Of a DNA stretch of 44,869 nucleotides, positions 10,036 to 19,016 are shown in pieces. The notes beneath the pieces are model-generated. The model did not search any database. It saw nothing but the letters and a program-made list of their open reading frames with translations, and was not told where the DNA came from. Position 1 is the first letter of the stretch. Each line of letters starts with the position of its first letter. Source of the stretch: Bacteroidota bacterium (GTDB lineage: Bacteria; Bacteroidota; Bacteroidia; AKYH767-A; OLB10); assembly GCA_018268195.1 (NCBI GenBank), contig JAFDWZ010000028.1, positions 111,196 to 156,064 on the forward strand, in the 5' to 3' direction. The translations under genes were made by a program, and so were the position numbers.

Positions 10036-10210
10036 GATAATTTATTTTTATTAGTTAGAAAATTTTTGTTCAAATGTAACACTTGATTGGCATCATTGTT
10101 TCATGTATTAGACTAATTGTTTCATATCTTTGCATTAGACGCAGGTAGCTTATAATTTGAGACATGATTGCAAGTGGCTGATAATGAGCAAATAAAATTT
10201 ATTACTAAAA

Positions 10211-10242
10211 TTGACTGAGTGAAAAAAAGCAGACTATATTTG
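10211..10242 (+). promoter_or_regulatory. Bacteroidota promoter of the small lipoprotein gene
   Basis: TTG (10211-10213), 21 nt spacer, TATATTTG (10235-10242), a full match to the Bacteroidota consensus. Transcription would start near 10249, leaving an A-rich leader of about 29 nt before the ATG at 10278. Confidence 0.75.
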
Positions 10243-10277
10243 CCCCTCAAATTTCAAATCAATTAATTTACAAAAAA

Positions 10278-10505
10278 ATGAAAAAAGTTCTTGCCTTAAT
10301 AATGGCTGCAGGAATGTTCAGCATGGTAGCATGCGGACCATCTGCTGAAGAAAAACAAAAAATGGAAGAAGCAACCCAAGCTGCAAAAGATTCAATCGAA
10401 GCTGCTGCACAACAAGCTGCTTCTGCTGCTGAACAAGCTGCTCAAACAGTTGATTCTACTGCTCACGCTGTAGTTGATTCTGCTGCTGCAGTAGTTGCTC
10501 ATTAA
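10278..10505 (+). CDS. Small alanine-rich lipoprotein
   Basis: 75-aa protein with a type II signal peptide: MKK, a hydrophobic stretch and a lipobox ending in Cys19 (SMVAC|GPS). The mature 57 residues are almost all Ala, Glu, Gln, Ser, Asp and Val, with repeats such as AAKDSIEAAAQQAA and VDSTAHAVVDSAAA, predicted to form a long amphipathic helix or coiled coil. Function is not recognisable by homology. A consensus promoter, A-rich leader and strong terminator suggest a single, abundantly expressed gene, reminiscent of small structural or stress lipoproteins of other bacteria, but that is inference. It lies divergent from superoxide dismutase and convergent with dprA. Confidence 0.8.
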   Translation: MKKVLALIMAAGMFSMVACGPSAEEKQKMEEATQAAKDSIEAAAQQAASAAEQAAQTVDSTAHAVVDSAAAVVAH

Positions 10506-10529
10506 TGATAGAAATCCATTAGAAGAAAC

Positions 10530-10559
10530 GTCCGTCATATTTGGCGGACTTTTTTTTTA
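10530..10559 (+). terminator. Intrinsic terminator of the small lipoprotein gene
   Basis: GTCCGTC (10530-10536) pairs with GGCGGAC (10543-10549), one G-U pair, 6-nt loop, followed directly by a run of nine or more T. It lies 25 nt after the stop codon. Confidence 0.9.
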
Positions 10560-10595
10560 TATGCAATTTAGTTGATTAAAGAAGAGTCTGCTTCT

Positions 10596-11723
10596 TCAGG
10601 TTAAATCATAAACTTTTCCTGGAAATGCTTTTATGATGCCTTTCAATTCAAGCGTTAGGAGCAGGTTGGGTATTTTGGCTATTTGCAAGCCTGCATACAT
10701 GCAGATGGAGTCAATATCAGACCTTGAATTTTGCCTAAGATAATCCACTAATTTTTGTTCGTCAGCATTCAGTTCTACAAATAGTGTAGCCTGAAGGGGT
10801 TTTTTATCAGTGGTTCCTTTCTTTATATCCCAGCCAAGAAAATATTCAATGTCGGCCACACTCTGAATAAGGTTTGCTTTATTATCTCTGATAAATGCAT
10901 TGCACCCTTTAGAATATTCATGGTTCACATTTCCGGGCACTGCAAACACATCACGGTTATAAGAGTTGGCTATTTCGGCAGTAATGAGTGCACCACCTTT
11001 GGCAGCCGATTCAACTACTATAACGGCATCACACATGCCTGCAACAATTCGGTTTCGGCTAGGGAAATTTTCTCTGTCAGGTTTTGTCCCGCTTATAAAA
11101 TCAGAAATAACGGCACCATTTTCTATCATCTTATCTGCTGTGGATTTATGTGCAGAAGGATAGAGTAAATCCAATCCATGTGCAACAACTCCTACCGTAG
11201 GAATATTGTTTTTCAGACATGCTTTGTGGGCAGCGATATCTATGCCATAGGCCAAACCACTTACAATTAGTAAATCATCATGCACTGCTAAATTTTGAAT
11301 CAGTGATTCGGTAATGTTTTTACCATATTCTGTAGCATTGCGTGTCCCTACAAATGCAAGCACTTTAGAACCATTAAAATTGCAATTTCCTTTTACAAAA
11401 ATCATTGCAGGCCCGTCATTGCATAATTTCAATCGTGAAGGATAATCTTTATCCGTGTAGAACAATGGTTTAATATGATTCTTTTCGATAAATTTCAATT
11501 CGCCTTCAGCTACTTCAAGTGCTTTGGTTTTTCCTTGATTTATTTTGCCGGCAATGATTTCGCCAATTCCGGGAATTTTCTTCAGGACGTCTTGTTTTTC
11601 TTTAAATACCCTTGCAGCACTGCCGCAATAACTTACCAGAGTTTTAGCCAAACCATGGCCTATACCCGTAATTTGAGTGAGTGCAAGCTGGTAGATTAAT
11701 TCATCTGTGAATTTATTTTCCAT
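10596..11723 (-). CDS. dprA: DNA-processing protein DprA/Smf
   Basis: 375-aa protein that binds incoming single-stranded DNA and loads RecA during natural transformation. A helix-hairpin-helix N-terminal region (LTQITGIG ... LKKIPGIGEIIAG) is followed by the Rossmann-type DprA domain with VGTRNATEYG, VSGLAYGIDIAAHKACL and VVAHGLDLLYPSAH, then a C-terminal winged-helix-like domain (DSICMYAGL ... LLLTLELKGIIKAFPGKVYDL). The ATG at 11723 is chosen because MENKFTDELIYQLALTQ fits the family start; an ATG at 11768 would add 15 residues and lie closer to the divergent TonB receptor gene. No other competence genes are in the window, so whether the cell is transformable cannot be said. Confidence 0.93.
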   Translation of the reverse strand: MENKFTDELIYQLALTQITGIGHGLAKTLVSYCGSAARVFKEKQDVLKKIPGIGEIIAGKINQGKTKALEVAEGELKFIEKNHIKPLFYTDKDYPSRLKLCNDGPAMIFVKGNCNFNGSKVLAFVGTRNATEYGKNITESLIQNLAVHDDLLIVSGLAYGIDIAAHKACLKNNIPTVGVVAHGLDLLYPSAHKSTADKMIENGAVISDFISGTKPDRENFPSRNRIVAGMCDAVIVVESAAKGGALITAEIANSYNRDVFAVPGNVNHEYSKGCNAFIRDNKANLIQSVADIEYFLGWDIKKGTTDKKPLQATLFVELNADEQKLVDYLRQNSRSDIDSICMYAGLQIAKIPNLLLTLELKGIIKAFPGKVYDLT

Positions 11724-11729
11724 ACCGGC

Positions 11730-11761
11730 TTGTATAGTATTATCAGAATCTGTTAGGTTTG
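11730..11761 (+). promoter_or_regulatory. Bacteroidota promoter of the TonB-dependent receptor gene
   Basis: TTG (11730-11732), 21 nt spacer, TAGGTTTG (11754-11761), a full match to TTG-N21-TAnnTTTG. It lies 32 nt before the ATG at 11794 and overlaps the 5' end of the longer possible dprA frame, which favours the shorter dprA start. Confidence 0.65.
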
Positions 11762-11793
11762 TGGCCATACAATCTTATAGCTGCAAAGAAAAC

Positions 11794-14067
11794 ATGTTTT
11801 TGAAGATTAACATTACTCTTACCTTTTTATTTATCATCCTGACGGTTAAAATGGCTGCTGCACAATCCACAACAGTAAGTGGGTTAGTAACGGATGGTAA
11901 AGAGCCAATTCCGGGCGTAACCGTATTTATTGACGATAAAAACGCCACCAGCACAGATGCTGAAGGAAAGTACAAATTGGAATTACCGCAAGGGAAGACC
12001 ATCATTCATGCACGATCTCTGGGTTATGCTGAAGTTATTAAGGAATTAAATATTACAGGAAGCACCTTAAAGTTCGATATCGTACTTATACCATTAAGCA
12101 CTCAATTGAGTTCGGTAGTAGTAAGTGCGGGAAAATTTGAACAAAAGTTGGAAGATGTTACCGTATCAATGAGCACTATTAAGCCCGGAGTTATAGAGAA
12201 GTTTTCTGATAATAGTATTGAAAGCGCAATTGCTAATGTCACAGGAATAAACGTAAATGACGGGCAGGCAAATATTCGTGGAGGAAGCGGATTCAGTTAC
12301 GGTGCGGGAAGCAGAGTGCTGGTATTGGTTGATGATATGCCAATGATGTCAGCAGATGCCAATGACGTGAAATGGAGTTTTTTGCCAATAGAAAACATGG
12401 AGCAGATAGAAATAATAAAAGGAGCTTCATCGGCATTATACGGTTCATCGGCCATGAATGGTGTTATCAATTTCAGAACCGGATATGCAAAATCAGAACC
12501 TGTAACGCATATTACACAATATACGGGCATTTATGATTCGCCTGCACGAAAAGAAATAAAATGGTGGGGAAAAAACACTCAGATGATGACAGGGGCAAAC
12601 ATGTTTCATGCACAAAAACTGGGTAATTGGGACATTGTAATTGGAGGACATTATTTTCTTGATGAAGGATTCAGAAAAGGCGAAACCGAGAAAAGGGCGC
12701 GTGCTAATCTGAATCTTCGTTACAGGTTTAAAAAAATAGAAGGGTTGAGTGCAGGTGTCAATTTAAATTATATGGAAACTTTTGGCGGATTGTTTATCAT
12801 TTGGAATGACGACACAACAGGCACCTATATTCCAAGCGGAGGGATGAATGATTCGACTACCACACTGAGTATTTATCATACCAAAAGATTTAATGTTGAT
12901 CCATTTGTTACTTATGTCGGTAAAAATGGGTTTTCAGCAAAATGGCGTTCACGTTTTTTCCGTACAGCCAATTTTAACAATACCGACCAGCAGGCATTCG
13001 CTGATTTGCTTTACAGTGAAGTACAAGTGCAGAAACGATTTGAAGAATGGAACCTTACTGTTACCGGTGGTGGTGTAATCTCTGACGGTAGTGTTATCAG
13101 TGATTTATATGGCAGCAGAAAAACTTATAACAAGGCAATATATGCACAAATAGACAAAAAATTTTTTGACAGACTGAATATTTCGGCAGGAGGGAGATGG
13201 GAACAGTTTCGCTTTCGTTATAGCGAACCCGAATCAAAACCTGTTTTCAGAGCAGGGGCTAATCTTAGGATACACAAGGCTACCTATATGCGTGCAAGTA
13301 TTGGGCAAGGCTACCGTTTTCCTTCAATAGCTGAAAAATATGTCAGAACCAGAGTAGGGTCTATTGTTATTTATCCGAATGATAGTGTACATTCTGAAAC
13401 CGGATGGACTGCCGAAGCAGGTATCAGGCAGTTATTCAAATTCGGCAAAAGAGTTTCAGGATATGTGGATGCTTCTGTTTTCAGGAGCAGTTATAAAGAT
13501 ATGCTTGAATTTGCATTCGGACAGTATGGCGATTTATTTAATGACCCATTGTTTGGCTTAGGTTTTAAATCGGTAAATATTGGCAATACCCGCATTGACG
13601 GAATGGAATATGAATTGGGGTTGCAGATATCAGTATTAAACAATTTGAATGTTAATTTTGGAGGAGGATATACCTATATCGATCCTCGTATGTCAGACTT
13701 TGACTCACTTAAAGCGGCAACAGGAACGGTGTCTTTTAATTTTTTAAAATACAGATACCGTAATATGTTTAAAGGATTTGCAAGTGTAGATTATGGTAGA
13801 ATTTCTGTTTCATTAAATTGTCGCTATAATAGTTTTATGGAAAACATTGATAAGGTATTCAATGAACTGATACCGGGTATTAAGGATTATCGTTCGGAGC
13901 ACCAAAAGGGCGATTGGGTTTACGATGCGAACCTGAGTTACAAGGTTCGTAATTACCTTACTGTTTCGGTGATTTCCAGAAATTTATTTAATCATGAATA
14001 CATGGGAATTCCGTCACAGGTTGAAGCTCCGCGTATGTGGTTGTTGCAGATTGGTGTAGTATTGTAA
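11794..14067 (+). CDS. TonB-dependent receptor with N-terminal carboxypeptidase-regulatory-like domain
   Basis: 757-aa outer-membrane receptor importing an unknown ligand with TonB-ExbBD energy. Signal peptide about 1-24 (cleavage after AAAQ). Then a CarboxypepD_reg-like beta sandwich (about 25-110: VSGLVTDGKEPIPGVTVFI ... STDAEGKY), a plug domain (about 125-245) with IRGGSGFSYGAGSRVLVLVDD and EIIKGASSALYGSSAMNGVI, and a 22-strand-type barrel to the C-terminus ending in LLQIGVVL. At about 760 residues, with no SusD-like gene next to it, it is not a SusC glycan importer; size and plug resemble siderophore, vitamin or metal receptors. The ATG at 11794 is chosen because it opens the signal peptide. 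Confidence 0.9.
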   Translation: MFLKINITLTFLFIILTVKMAAAQSTTVSGLVTDGKEPIPGVTVFIDDKNATSTDAEGKYKLELPQGKTIIHARSLGYAEVIKELNITGSTLKFDIVLIPLSTQLSSVVVSAGKFEQKLEDVTVSMSTIKPGVIEKFSDNSIESAIANVTGINVNDGQANIRGGSGFSYGAGSRVLVLVDDMPMMSADANDVKWSFLPIENMEQIEIIKGASSALYGSSAMNGVINFRTGYAKSEPVTHITQYTGIYDSPARKEIKWWGKNTQMMTGANMFHAQKLGNWDIVIGGHYFLDEGFRKGETEKRARANLNLRYRFKKIEGLSAGVNLNYMETFGGLFIIWNDDTTGTYIPSGGMNDSTTTLSIYHTKRFNVDPFVTYVGKNGFSAKWRSRFFRTANFNNTDQQAFADLLYSEVQVQKRFEEWNLTVTGGGVISDGSVISDLYGSRKTYNKAIYAQIDKKFFDRLNISAGGRWEQFRFRYSEPESKPVFRAGANLRIHKATYMRASIGQGYRFPSIAEKYVRTRVGSIVIYPNDSVHSETGWTAEAGIRQLFKFGKRVSGYVDASVFRSSYKDMLEFAFGQYGDLFNDPLFGLGFKSVNIGNTRIDGMEYELGLQISVLNNLNVNFGGGYTYIDPRMSDFDSLKAATGTVSFNFLKYRYRNMFKGFASVDYGRISVSLNCRYNSFMENIDKVFNELIPGIKDYRSEHQKGDWVYDANLSYKVRNYLTVSVISRNLFNHEYMGIPSQVEAPRMWLLQIGVVL

Positions 14068-14258
14068 ACTGATTTATTTAGCTCTTGTTTTTGGAAGAGG
14101 TTTGTTAGAGATGAATGAGATTAAATTTTCTTGTACATTCATCTTTAACTCGAGATCAATTTGTATAATTTCCTCTGTAAAATTCTTTCAAGGTATTTCT
14201 GATTAATTTGTATGTAATTTGTTTTAGAGTTCCGAAGGAAAGGTATTAAAAAAATAAA

Positions 14259-14277
14259 GCCTGCAATTTCTGCAGGC
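14259..14277 (-). terminator. Intrinsic terminator of the giant T9SS repeat protein
   Basis: GCCTGCA (14259-14265) pairs with TGCAGGC (14271-14277) around a 5-nt loop. On the minus strand the stem is followed by a T-rich run (TTTATTTTTTT). It lies 26 nt past the stop codon at 14303 and between convergent genes. Confidence 0.8.
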
Positions 14278-14302
14278 CTTATTATTAAAGAATTGAGATT
14301 GA

Positions 14303-17300
14303 TTATTCAACTACAATTCGAACCTGATAGTTTCCTGATCTAGATTGAATAGTCAAAAGATAAGCACCTTTAGATACTTTACTCAAATCGAGTTGTTGAG
14401 TATTCATACCTGTTATATCGTTGTAAGATTGTGACATTACAACTCTTCCACTCAGGTCAAGCAAGGTGATTTGAGAAGCACCTTTTACAGAAGTGTATTC
14501 AATATTCAACATTCCAGCTGTTGGGTTAGGATACACATGTGGTTGATTGGATGCAACCTCACTTTCTCTGCAATTGATAACAGCGTTATAGGTTTGTGTT
14601 GCAACACCGCATGCATTGCTGGCACTAATCATCACCACACCATTGCTGCTTCCCCAGTCGAGATTGATGTAGTTTGAGTTGCCACCACCTGAAACATAAG
14701 TTGTAGTTGATGGGTATGTCCATGATAAAGTGTATCCTCCGGAAACGTTGCTGATATCAGCATTAAATTCGATACCTGCTTCATTGGCGCACCATGATGA
14801 TGGGTTTGCCGAGATTCCTGCCGGAGTATTAGGAGCACCTTTAACCGTAATACAACGTGTAGCACTTGTACCACAAACATTAGTGGCGCTTACACATACC
14901 TGACCGGTAGTGAAATTGCTGAAGTTAACATTAATACTGTTGGTGCCGGCACCACTCACAATACTTGCACCTGAAGGAACGGTCCAGTTGTAAGAGATTA
15001 TATCAGGGTCGTTAGGCGTTGAATAGTTCACATTAAGGGCAGTGCACAAGCCATTCGTAATGCCGCTTAAGCTATTTGGACGAGAAGGAATACTTGGTAC
15101 AATAGTTTTGCACTTAAGAGCTGTAGTTACTCCGCAAATACTGGTAGCACTCACACAGATGTTGCCAACGCTATTGTAACTTGAGTTAAAATCAACAGTT
15201 ACACTATTGGTACCCTGTCCGCTGATGACTGTAGCATTAGCCGGAAGGGTCCAGTTGTAAGAAGCAATGCCTGTGCCCGGAGCTACGGAATAATTTTGCT
15301 GAGAATTCGGGCAAGCAGTAAATGGACCTGTGATAGTTCCGAAGTTAGCACTCGATGAACCAATAGCCAAACATTTAGAAGCGGATGTATAGCAGCTGGT
15401 CTGAGCAGCAACACACAAAGTACCTCCTGACCATGATGGGCCAAAAGTTACAACAACACTGGTGCCATTACCAACTACGGTAGCATCACCTGTAATACTC
15501 CATAAGTAAGATGTCGCGCCTATGCTTGGAGTGGTAGTATAAGTTTCATTCGTATTGGCACAAGCTGTAGTTGCTCCTGAAATTGCTGCAGGTACTGAAA
15601 CACTGTAACGTACTTTCTGTATTTTGCGCAAAGAGTTTCCACAACTGTTTCCTGCCTGTATTCCTATTTGGTATAAGGAAGTTGAAGGTGTACCAAATAC
15701 GATTGTAGCACTTGGACTTGATGAAACATAAGGTGAAGGGTTGCCATCGAAGGTAGTTCCCGGAGGACCATCCCAAGTATATGTTGTTGCATTTGCCACG
15801 GGAGCAATACTCAAATTAGCAGTAGTTCCCGGACATGCATTTGCTGGCATACCACTGAATGGTAAGTTAACAGCTTGTGCTAATGCTCCTACTGTTACTG
15901 TAACTGTAATGCTCACACATACCGTATTGTTGCAAGTGCCTTCTGCTCTTACAAAATAAGTAGTTGTTGATGTAGGTGAAACAGTAACGGATGCGCCTGT
16001 ACCAACCAAGGTTCCGCCACATGAACCGCTGTACCATTTCCAGTTAGCACCATCACCAAGGCTGCCACCGTTGGCAGTAAGCGTAATGTTGCCACCGTTA
16101 CATATTTCGTCATTTGGTCTATTGCTGGTAGCTGATGAAGCTGTTGTACTTGGAGATAATACGGTCACAGTTTGTGAAGCTGTTGCACTACAATTAAAGG
16201 CATCAGTTACTGTTACGGTGTAAGTACCTGCAGTGGAAGCAGTGATTGATTGTGTTGTTGCACCTGTGCTCCACAGATAACTTGCACCTGAAGAAGCAGT
16301 AAGCATTACATTTCCGCCCTGACAGAAAGTAGTGCTTCCTGACGGAGTGATACTTGCCGTACAGGATCCGCTGCAATTGTTTACGGTTATATTTTGTGAT
16401 GCTTCTGCTGAGCAACCATTTCCATCGGTATAACTATAAGTGATTAGGAAAGTGCCAACACCTGCTGCTGCAGGATCGAAATTACCTCCACTTACTCCTG
16501 TACCGCTATAAGTTCCTCCTGATGGAGAACCACCGGTAAGTGCAAATGCAGGTAAGGTATTACATACAGTACTGAAAAAATTCAGTGTAACTGAAGGCAG
16601 TGGATTTACGGTAACGGTAGTTCCTGCTGAAGTTGCGCTGCAACCCTGAGCATTGGTTACGGTTACTGTAAATGTTCCTGAAGTTGTCACATTAATAGGT
16701 TGAGTTGTTGCACCAGTACTCCACAACCAGCTTGCGCCTGCTGAAGCATTGAGCGTAACACTTCCTCCCTGACAGAAGGTAGTGCTGCCACTTGGTGTTA
16801 TAGATGCTGAAGGCAATGGATTTACGGTAACGGTAGTTCCTGCTGAAGTTGCGCTGCAACCCTGAGCATTGGTAACAGTTACTGTAAATGTTCCTGAAGT
16901 AGATGCCACAATTGCTTGAGTTGTTGCACCGTTGCTCCACAACCAACTTGCACCTGCCGAAGCATTGAGTGTAACACTTCCTCCCTGACAAAAAGTAGTG
17001 CTTCCACTTGGTGTAATGCTTGCTACCGGAGGAGCCACAGCATTAGTCGTTATTGCATTGGATGGGTGACTGCAGCCATCCCAGTCAGTAGCATTTACAG
17101 AATAGGTGCCGCTGCCGTTTACTGTAATAGAAGGAGTGGTTTCGCTATTATTCCATAGGAAAGATGCATATTCATTGGGTTCATCCGTGTTAAGAGTAAC
17201 GCTGCCTGGGATACAGAATGTGGTTGCTCCTCCTGCTGTGATAACAGCCGGTGCAGGATTACAAGGTACAGTGAAATTATCAATGGTATAAGAGTTGTAG

Positions 17301-18817
17301 CTTCCGCCTACCGCATATATCCGCAGATAATAATCGCCTGCAGCAAGTGAAGGGAAATTCAGATTAACTGTACCTCCATATATATAGGTGGTAAATAACG
17401 GAGTTTGTGCACTGTTATAAAAGTAAAAATAAACTAAATTACTATTTGCCAAGGTTATATCCATGCTGCAACTTCCTGCTGAATACATAGTCACTTTATA
17501 ATAGTCATCTGTATTATAGGTGCCTAAGTTTTCGCGATAAGATATATGACCGGTACGTGTTGGTCTGTTATTAAGGCGATAAGCAGTTGCAAATGTATTA
17601 TTAGGCTCTACGTCATTGGCGTAAGGAGGCAATATAAGCGTGTTTTTTACCTGATAGCTGTTATATTGGGTGGCATAAATACGAACATAATAAGTGCCTG
17701 CAGCTAACCCGTTAGTTGTGAAATTGCTGCTGCCACCATATAGGTAATGGCTTCCATTTAAATTGGTAGTTCCATCACTGTCATAGAGATAATAGTAAAC
17801 AAGATTACCGTTCACAGTTGAAATGGAAATGTTTAAATCTCCATCCTGAGAGGTAACAATCTTATACCAGTCATCGTTATCACTACTTCCACCATTGTAT
17901 CTATAGCCTATTTGTCCTACTGTACTGTCATTAACATTTAAGGTTAAAGCTTGTGAGAAAGTTCCGTTCGGTTCACTGTCATTAGTGTATGAAGGTAATA
18001 TAAGCGTGTTTCTTAAACGGTAACTGTTATTTTGGGTGGCATAAATACGAACATAATAAGTGCCTGCAGCTAACCCGTTAGTTGTGAAGTTGTCGGTACC
18101 TCCATATAGGTAATGGGATCCATTTAAATTGGTAGTTCCATCACTGTCATAGAGATAATAGTAAACAATATTACTGTTCGCAGTTGAAATGGAAATATTT
18201 AAATCTCCATCCTGAGAGGTAACAATCTTATACCAGTCATCGTTATCACTGCTTCCACCATTGTATCTATAGCCTATATGTCCTTCTGTACTGTCATTAA
18301 CATTTAGATTCAGTGCTTGTGCATATAGTCCATTCGGTTCGGTGTCGTTGGTGTAAGTAGGTACTGTTAATGTTGCTGAAACAGTGTAGGAATTACTATT
18401 ATTTGACGAATTAACTCGGACATAATAGGACCCAGCGGCTAATCCGTTAGTTGTGAAATTGCTGCTGCCACCATATAGGTAATGGCTTCCATTTAAGTTG
18501 GTAGTTCCATCACTGTCATACAGGTAATAATATACTAAATTCCCGTTGGATGTTGATATATTAATAGTAATATCCCCATCAGCAGTAGTCGTTAGAGCAT
18601 AATAATCATCTGCGTCAGTTGCTAAATCAACTGTTCCGGATTGTGAAGGACCATTGGGTACTAAAACGTCAGTTGTAGTACCGGGCGAATTATTAGCCGG
18701 CTCGTTATCGGCCATTGCATTTCCCAAAAATGAGAGATAAATGAATGCGAGCATGAGAAGTCGCATAGGCCACCTGCCTATAGGCGTGGGCACGTTGGTT
18801 TGTTTGATTTGTAACAT
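14303..18817 (-). CDS. Giant T9SS-sorted repeat protein (PPC-type and PKD/Ig-like repeats)
   Basis: 1504-aa predicted cell-surface or secreted protein. Signal peptide ends after GNAMA (residue 36); a second Met at 18 could also start it. About 37-518 holds four repeats of about 120 aa of bacterial pre-peptidase C-terminal type (TNDTEPNG ... DDWYKI ... YYYLYDSDGTTNLNGSHYLYGG ... GLAAGTYYVRIYA). About 522-890 holds Ig/PKD-like modules of the SprB/gliding-adhesin style, three sharing ITPSGSTTFCQGG and WLWSTGATTQ. About 890-1420 has further PKD-like modules, many with paired Cys. The last ~80 residues are a T9SS sorting domain (HVYPNPTAGMLNIEY ... GAYLLTIQS ... VRIVVE). No enzyme domain is seen, so an adhesin or matrix role is the best guess. 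It is monocistronic. Confidence 0.85.
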   Translation of the reverse strand: MLQIKQTNVPTPIGRWPMRLLMLAFIYLSFLGNAMADNEPANNSPGTTTDVLVPNGPSQSGTVDLATDADDYYALTTTADGDITINISTSNGNLVYYYLYDSDGTTNLNGSHYLYGGSSNFTTNGLAAGSYYVRVNSSNNSNSYTVSATLTVPTYTNDTEPNGLYAQALNLNVNDSTEGHIGYRYNGGSSDNDDWYKIVTSQDGDLNISISTANSNIVYYYLYDSDGTTNLNGSHYLYGGTDNFTTNGLAAGTYYVRIYATQNNSYRLRNTLILPSYTNDSEPNGTFSQALTLNVNDSTVGQIGYRYNGGSSDNDDWYKIVTSQDGDLNISISTVNGNLVYYYLYDSDGTTNLNGSHYLYGGSSNFTTNGLAAGTYYVRIYATQYNSYQVKNTLILPPYANDVEPNNTFATAYRLNNRPTRTGHISYRENLGTYNTDDYYKVTMYSAGSCSMDITLANSNLVYFYFYNSAQTPLFTTYIYGGTVNLNFPSLAAGDYYLRIYAVGGSYNSYTIDNFTVPCNPAPAVITAGGATTFCIPGSVTLNTDEPNEYASFLWNNSETTPSITVNGSGTYSVNATDWDGCSHPSNAITTNAVAPPVASITPSGSTTFCQGGSVTLNASAGASWLWSNGATTQAIVASTSGTFTVTVTNAQGCSATSAGTTVTVNPLPSASITPSGSTTFCQGGSVTLNASAGASWLWSTGATTQPINVTTSGTFTVTVTNAQGCSATSAGTTVTVNPLPSVTLNFFSTVCNTLPAFALTGGSPSGGTYSGTGVSGGNFDPAAAGVGTFLITYSYTDGNGCSAEASQNITVNNCSGSCTASITPSGSTTFCQGGNVMLTASSGASYLWSTGATTQSITASTAGTYTVTVTDAFNCSATASQTVTVLSPSTTASSATSNRPNDEICNGGNITLTANGGSLGDGANWKWYSGSCGGTLVGTGASVTVSPTSTTTYFVRAEGTCNNTVCVSITVTVTVGALAQAVNLPFSGMPANACPGTTANLSIAPVANATTYTWDGPPGTTFDGNPSPYVSSSPSATIVFGTPSTSLYQIGIQAGNSCGNSLRKIQKVRYSVSVPAAISGATTACANTNETYTTTPSIGATSYLWSITGDATVVGNGTSVVVTFGPSWSGGTLCVAAQTSCYTSASKCLAIGSSSANFGTITGPFTACPNSQQNYSVAPGTGIASYNWTLPANATVISGQGTNSVTVDFNSSYNSVGNICVSATSICGVTTALKCKTIVPSIPSRPNSLSGITNGLCTALNVNYSTPNDPDIISYNWTVPSGASIVSGAGTNSINVNFSNFTTGQVCVSATNVCGTSATRCITVKGAPNTPAGISANPSSWCANEAGIEFNADISNVSGGYTLSWTYPSTTTYVSGGGNSNYINLDWGSSNGVVMISASNACGVATQTYNAVINCRESEVASNQPHVYPNPTAGMLNIEYTSVKGASQITLLDLSGRVVMSQSYNDITGMNTQQLDLSKVSKGAYLLTIQSRSGNYQVRIVVE
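16601..17032. repeat. 216-bp tandem repeat encoding PKD/Ig-like modules
   Basis: Two adjoining copies (16601-16816 and 16817-17032), shown by the start motif TGGATTTACG at 16601 and 16817. They encode 72-residue modules (about residues 596-740) that differ at only a few positions; a related, more diverged module lies near 16200-16360. The high DNA identity suggests recent duplication or gene conversion inside the giant surface protein gene. Confidence 0.7.
17635..18366. repeat. 366-bp tandem repeat encoding PPC-type modules
   Basis: Two nearly identical copies (17635-18000 and 18001-18366), shown by TAAGCG at 17635 and 18001 and CTAACCC at 17704 and 18070. A third, more diverged copy is offset by 369 bp (CTAATCC at 18439). 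Each unit encodes about 122 residues. Confidence 0.75.
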
Positions 18818-19003
18818 AATGTAATGATTTTAGAACGGTTTATAATGCAAATGTCCTTGTTGAATAGTAATTGCGAAATACTCAATATGTATTACCGAGT
18901 ATTATTTTATCAGTTATTTGAAGAAAAAAACTGAATTGATACATCAAATTGAGTATTGACTTCAGAAAATTCTTTAAAAGAACATAAAACAAGAGCCGTA
19001 CAT

Positions 19004-19011
19004 TATATTTG
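19004..19011 (+). promoter_or_regulatory. Candidate -7 element abutting the kinase start codon
   Basis: TATATTTG, the same octamer as in the promoter at 10235, ends 5 nt before the ATG at 19017. No TTG lies 19-23 nt upstream. If used, the mRNA would begin at or just after the start codon. Confidence 0.3.
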
Positions 19012-19016
19012 CATAG

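Noticed and set aside
11794..14067. SusC-type glycan importer
   Set aside because: Too short, no SusD-like neighbour and no glycan enzymes nearby; an ordinary TonB-dependent receptor fits better.
14632..17158. Several Ser/Cys/Arg-rich frames on both strands inside the giant surface protein gene
   Set aside because: They are shadows of the repetitive Thr/Ser/Gly coding sequence of the long frame.
16601..18366. Tandem repeats as a possible CRISPR array
   Set aside because: Units are 216 and 366 bp, multiples of three, in frame in a coding gene, and without spacers.
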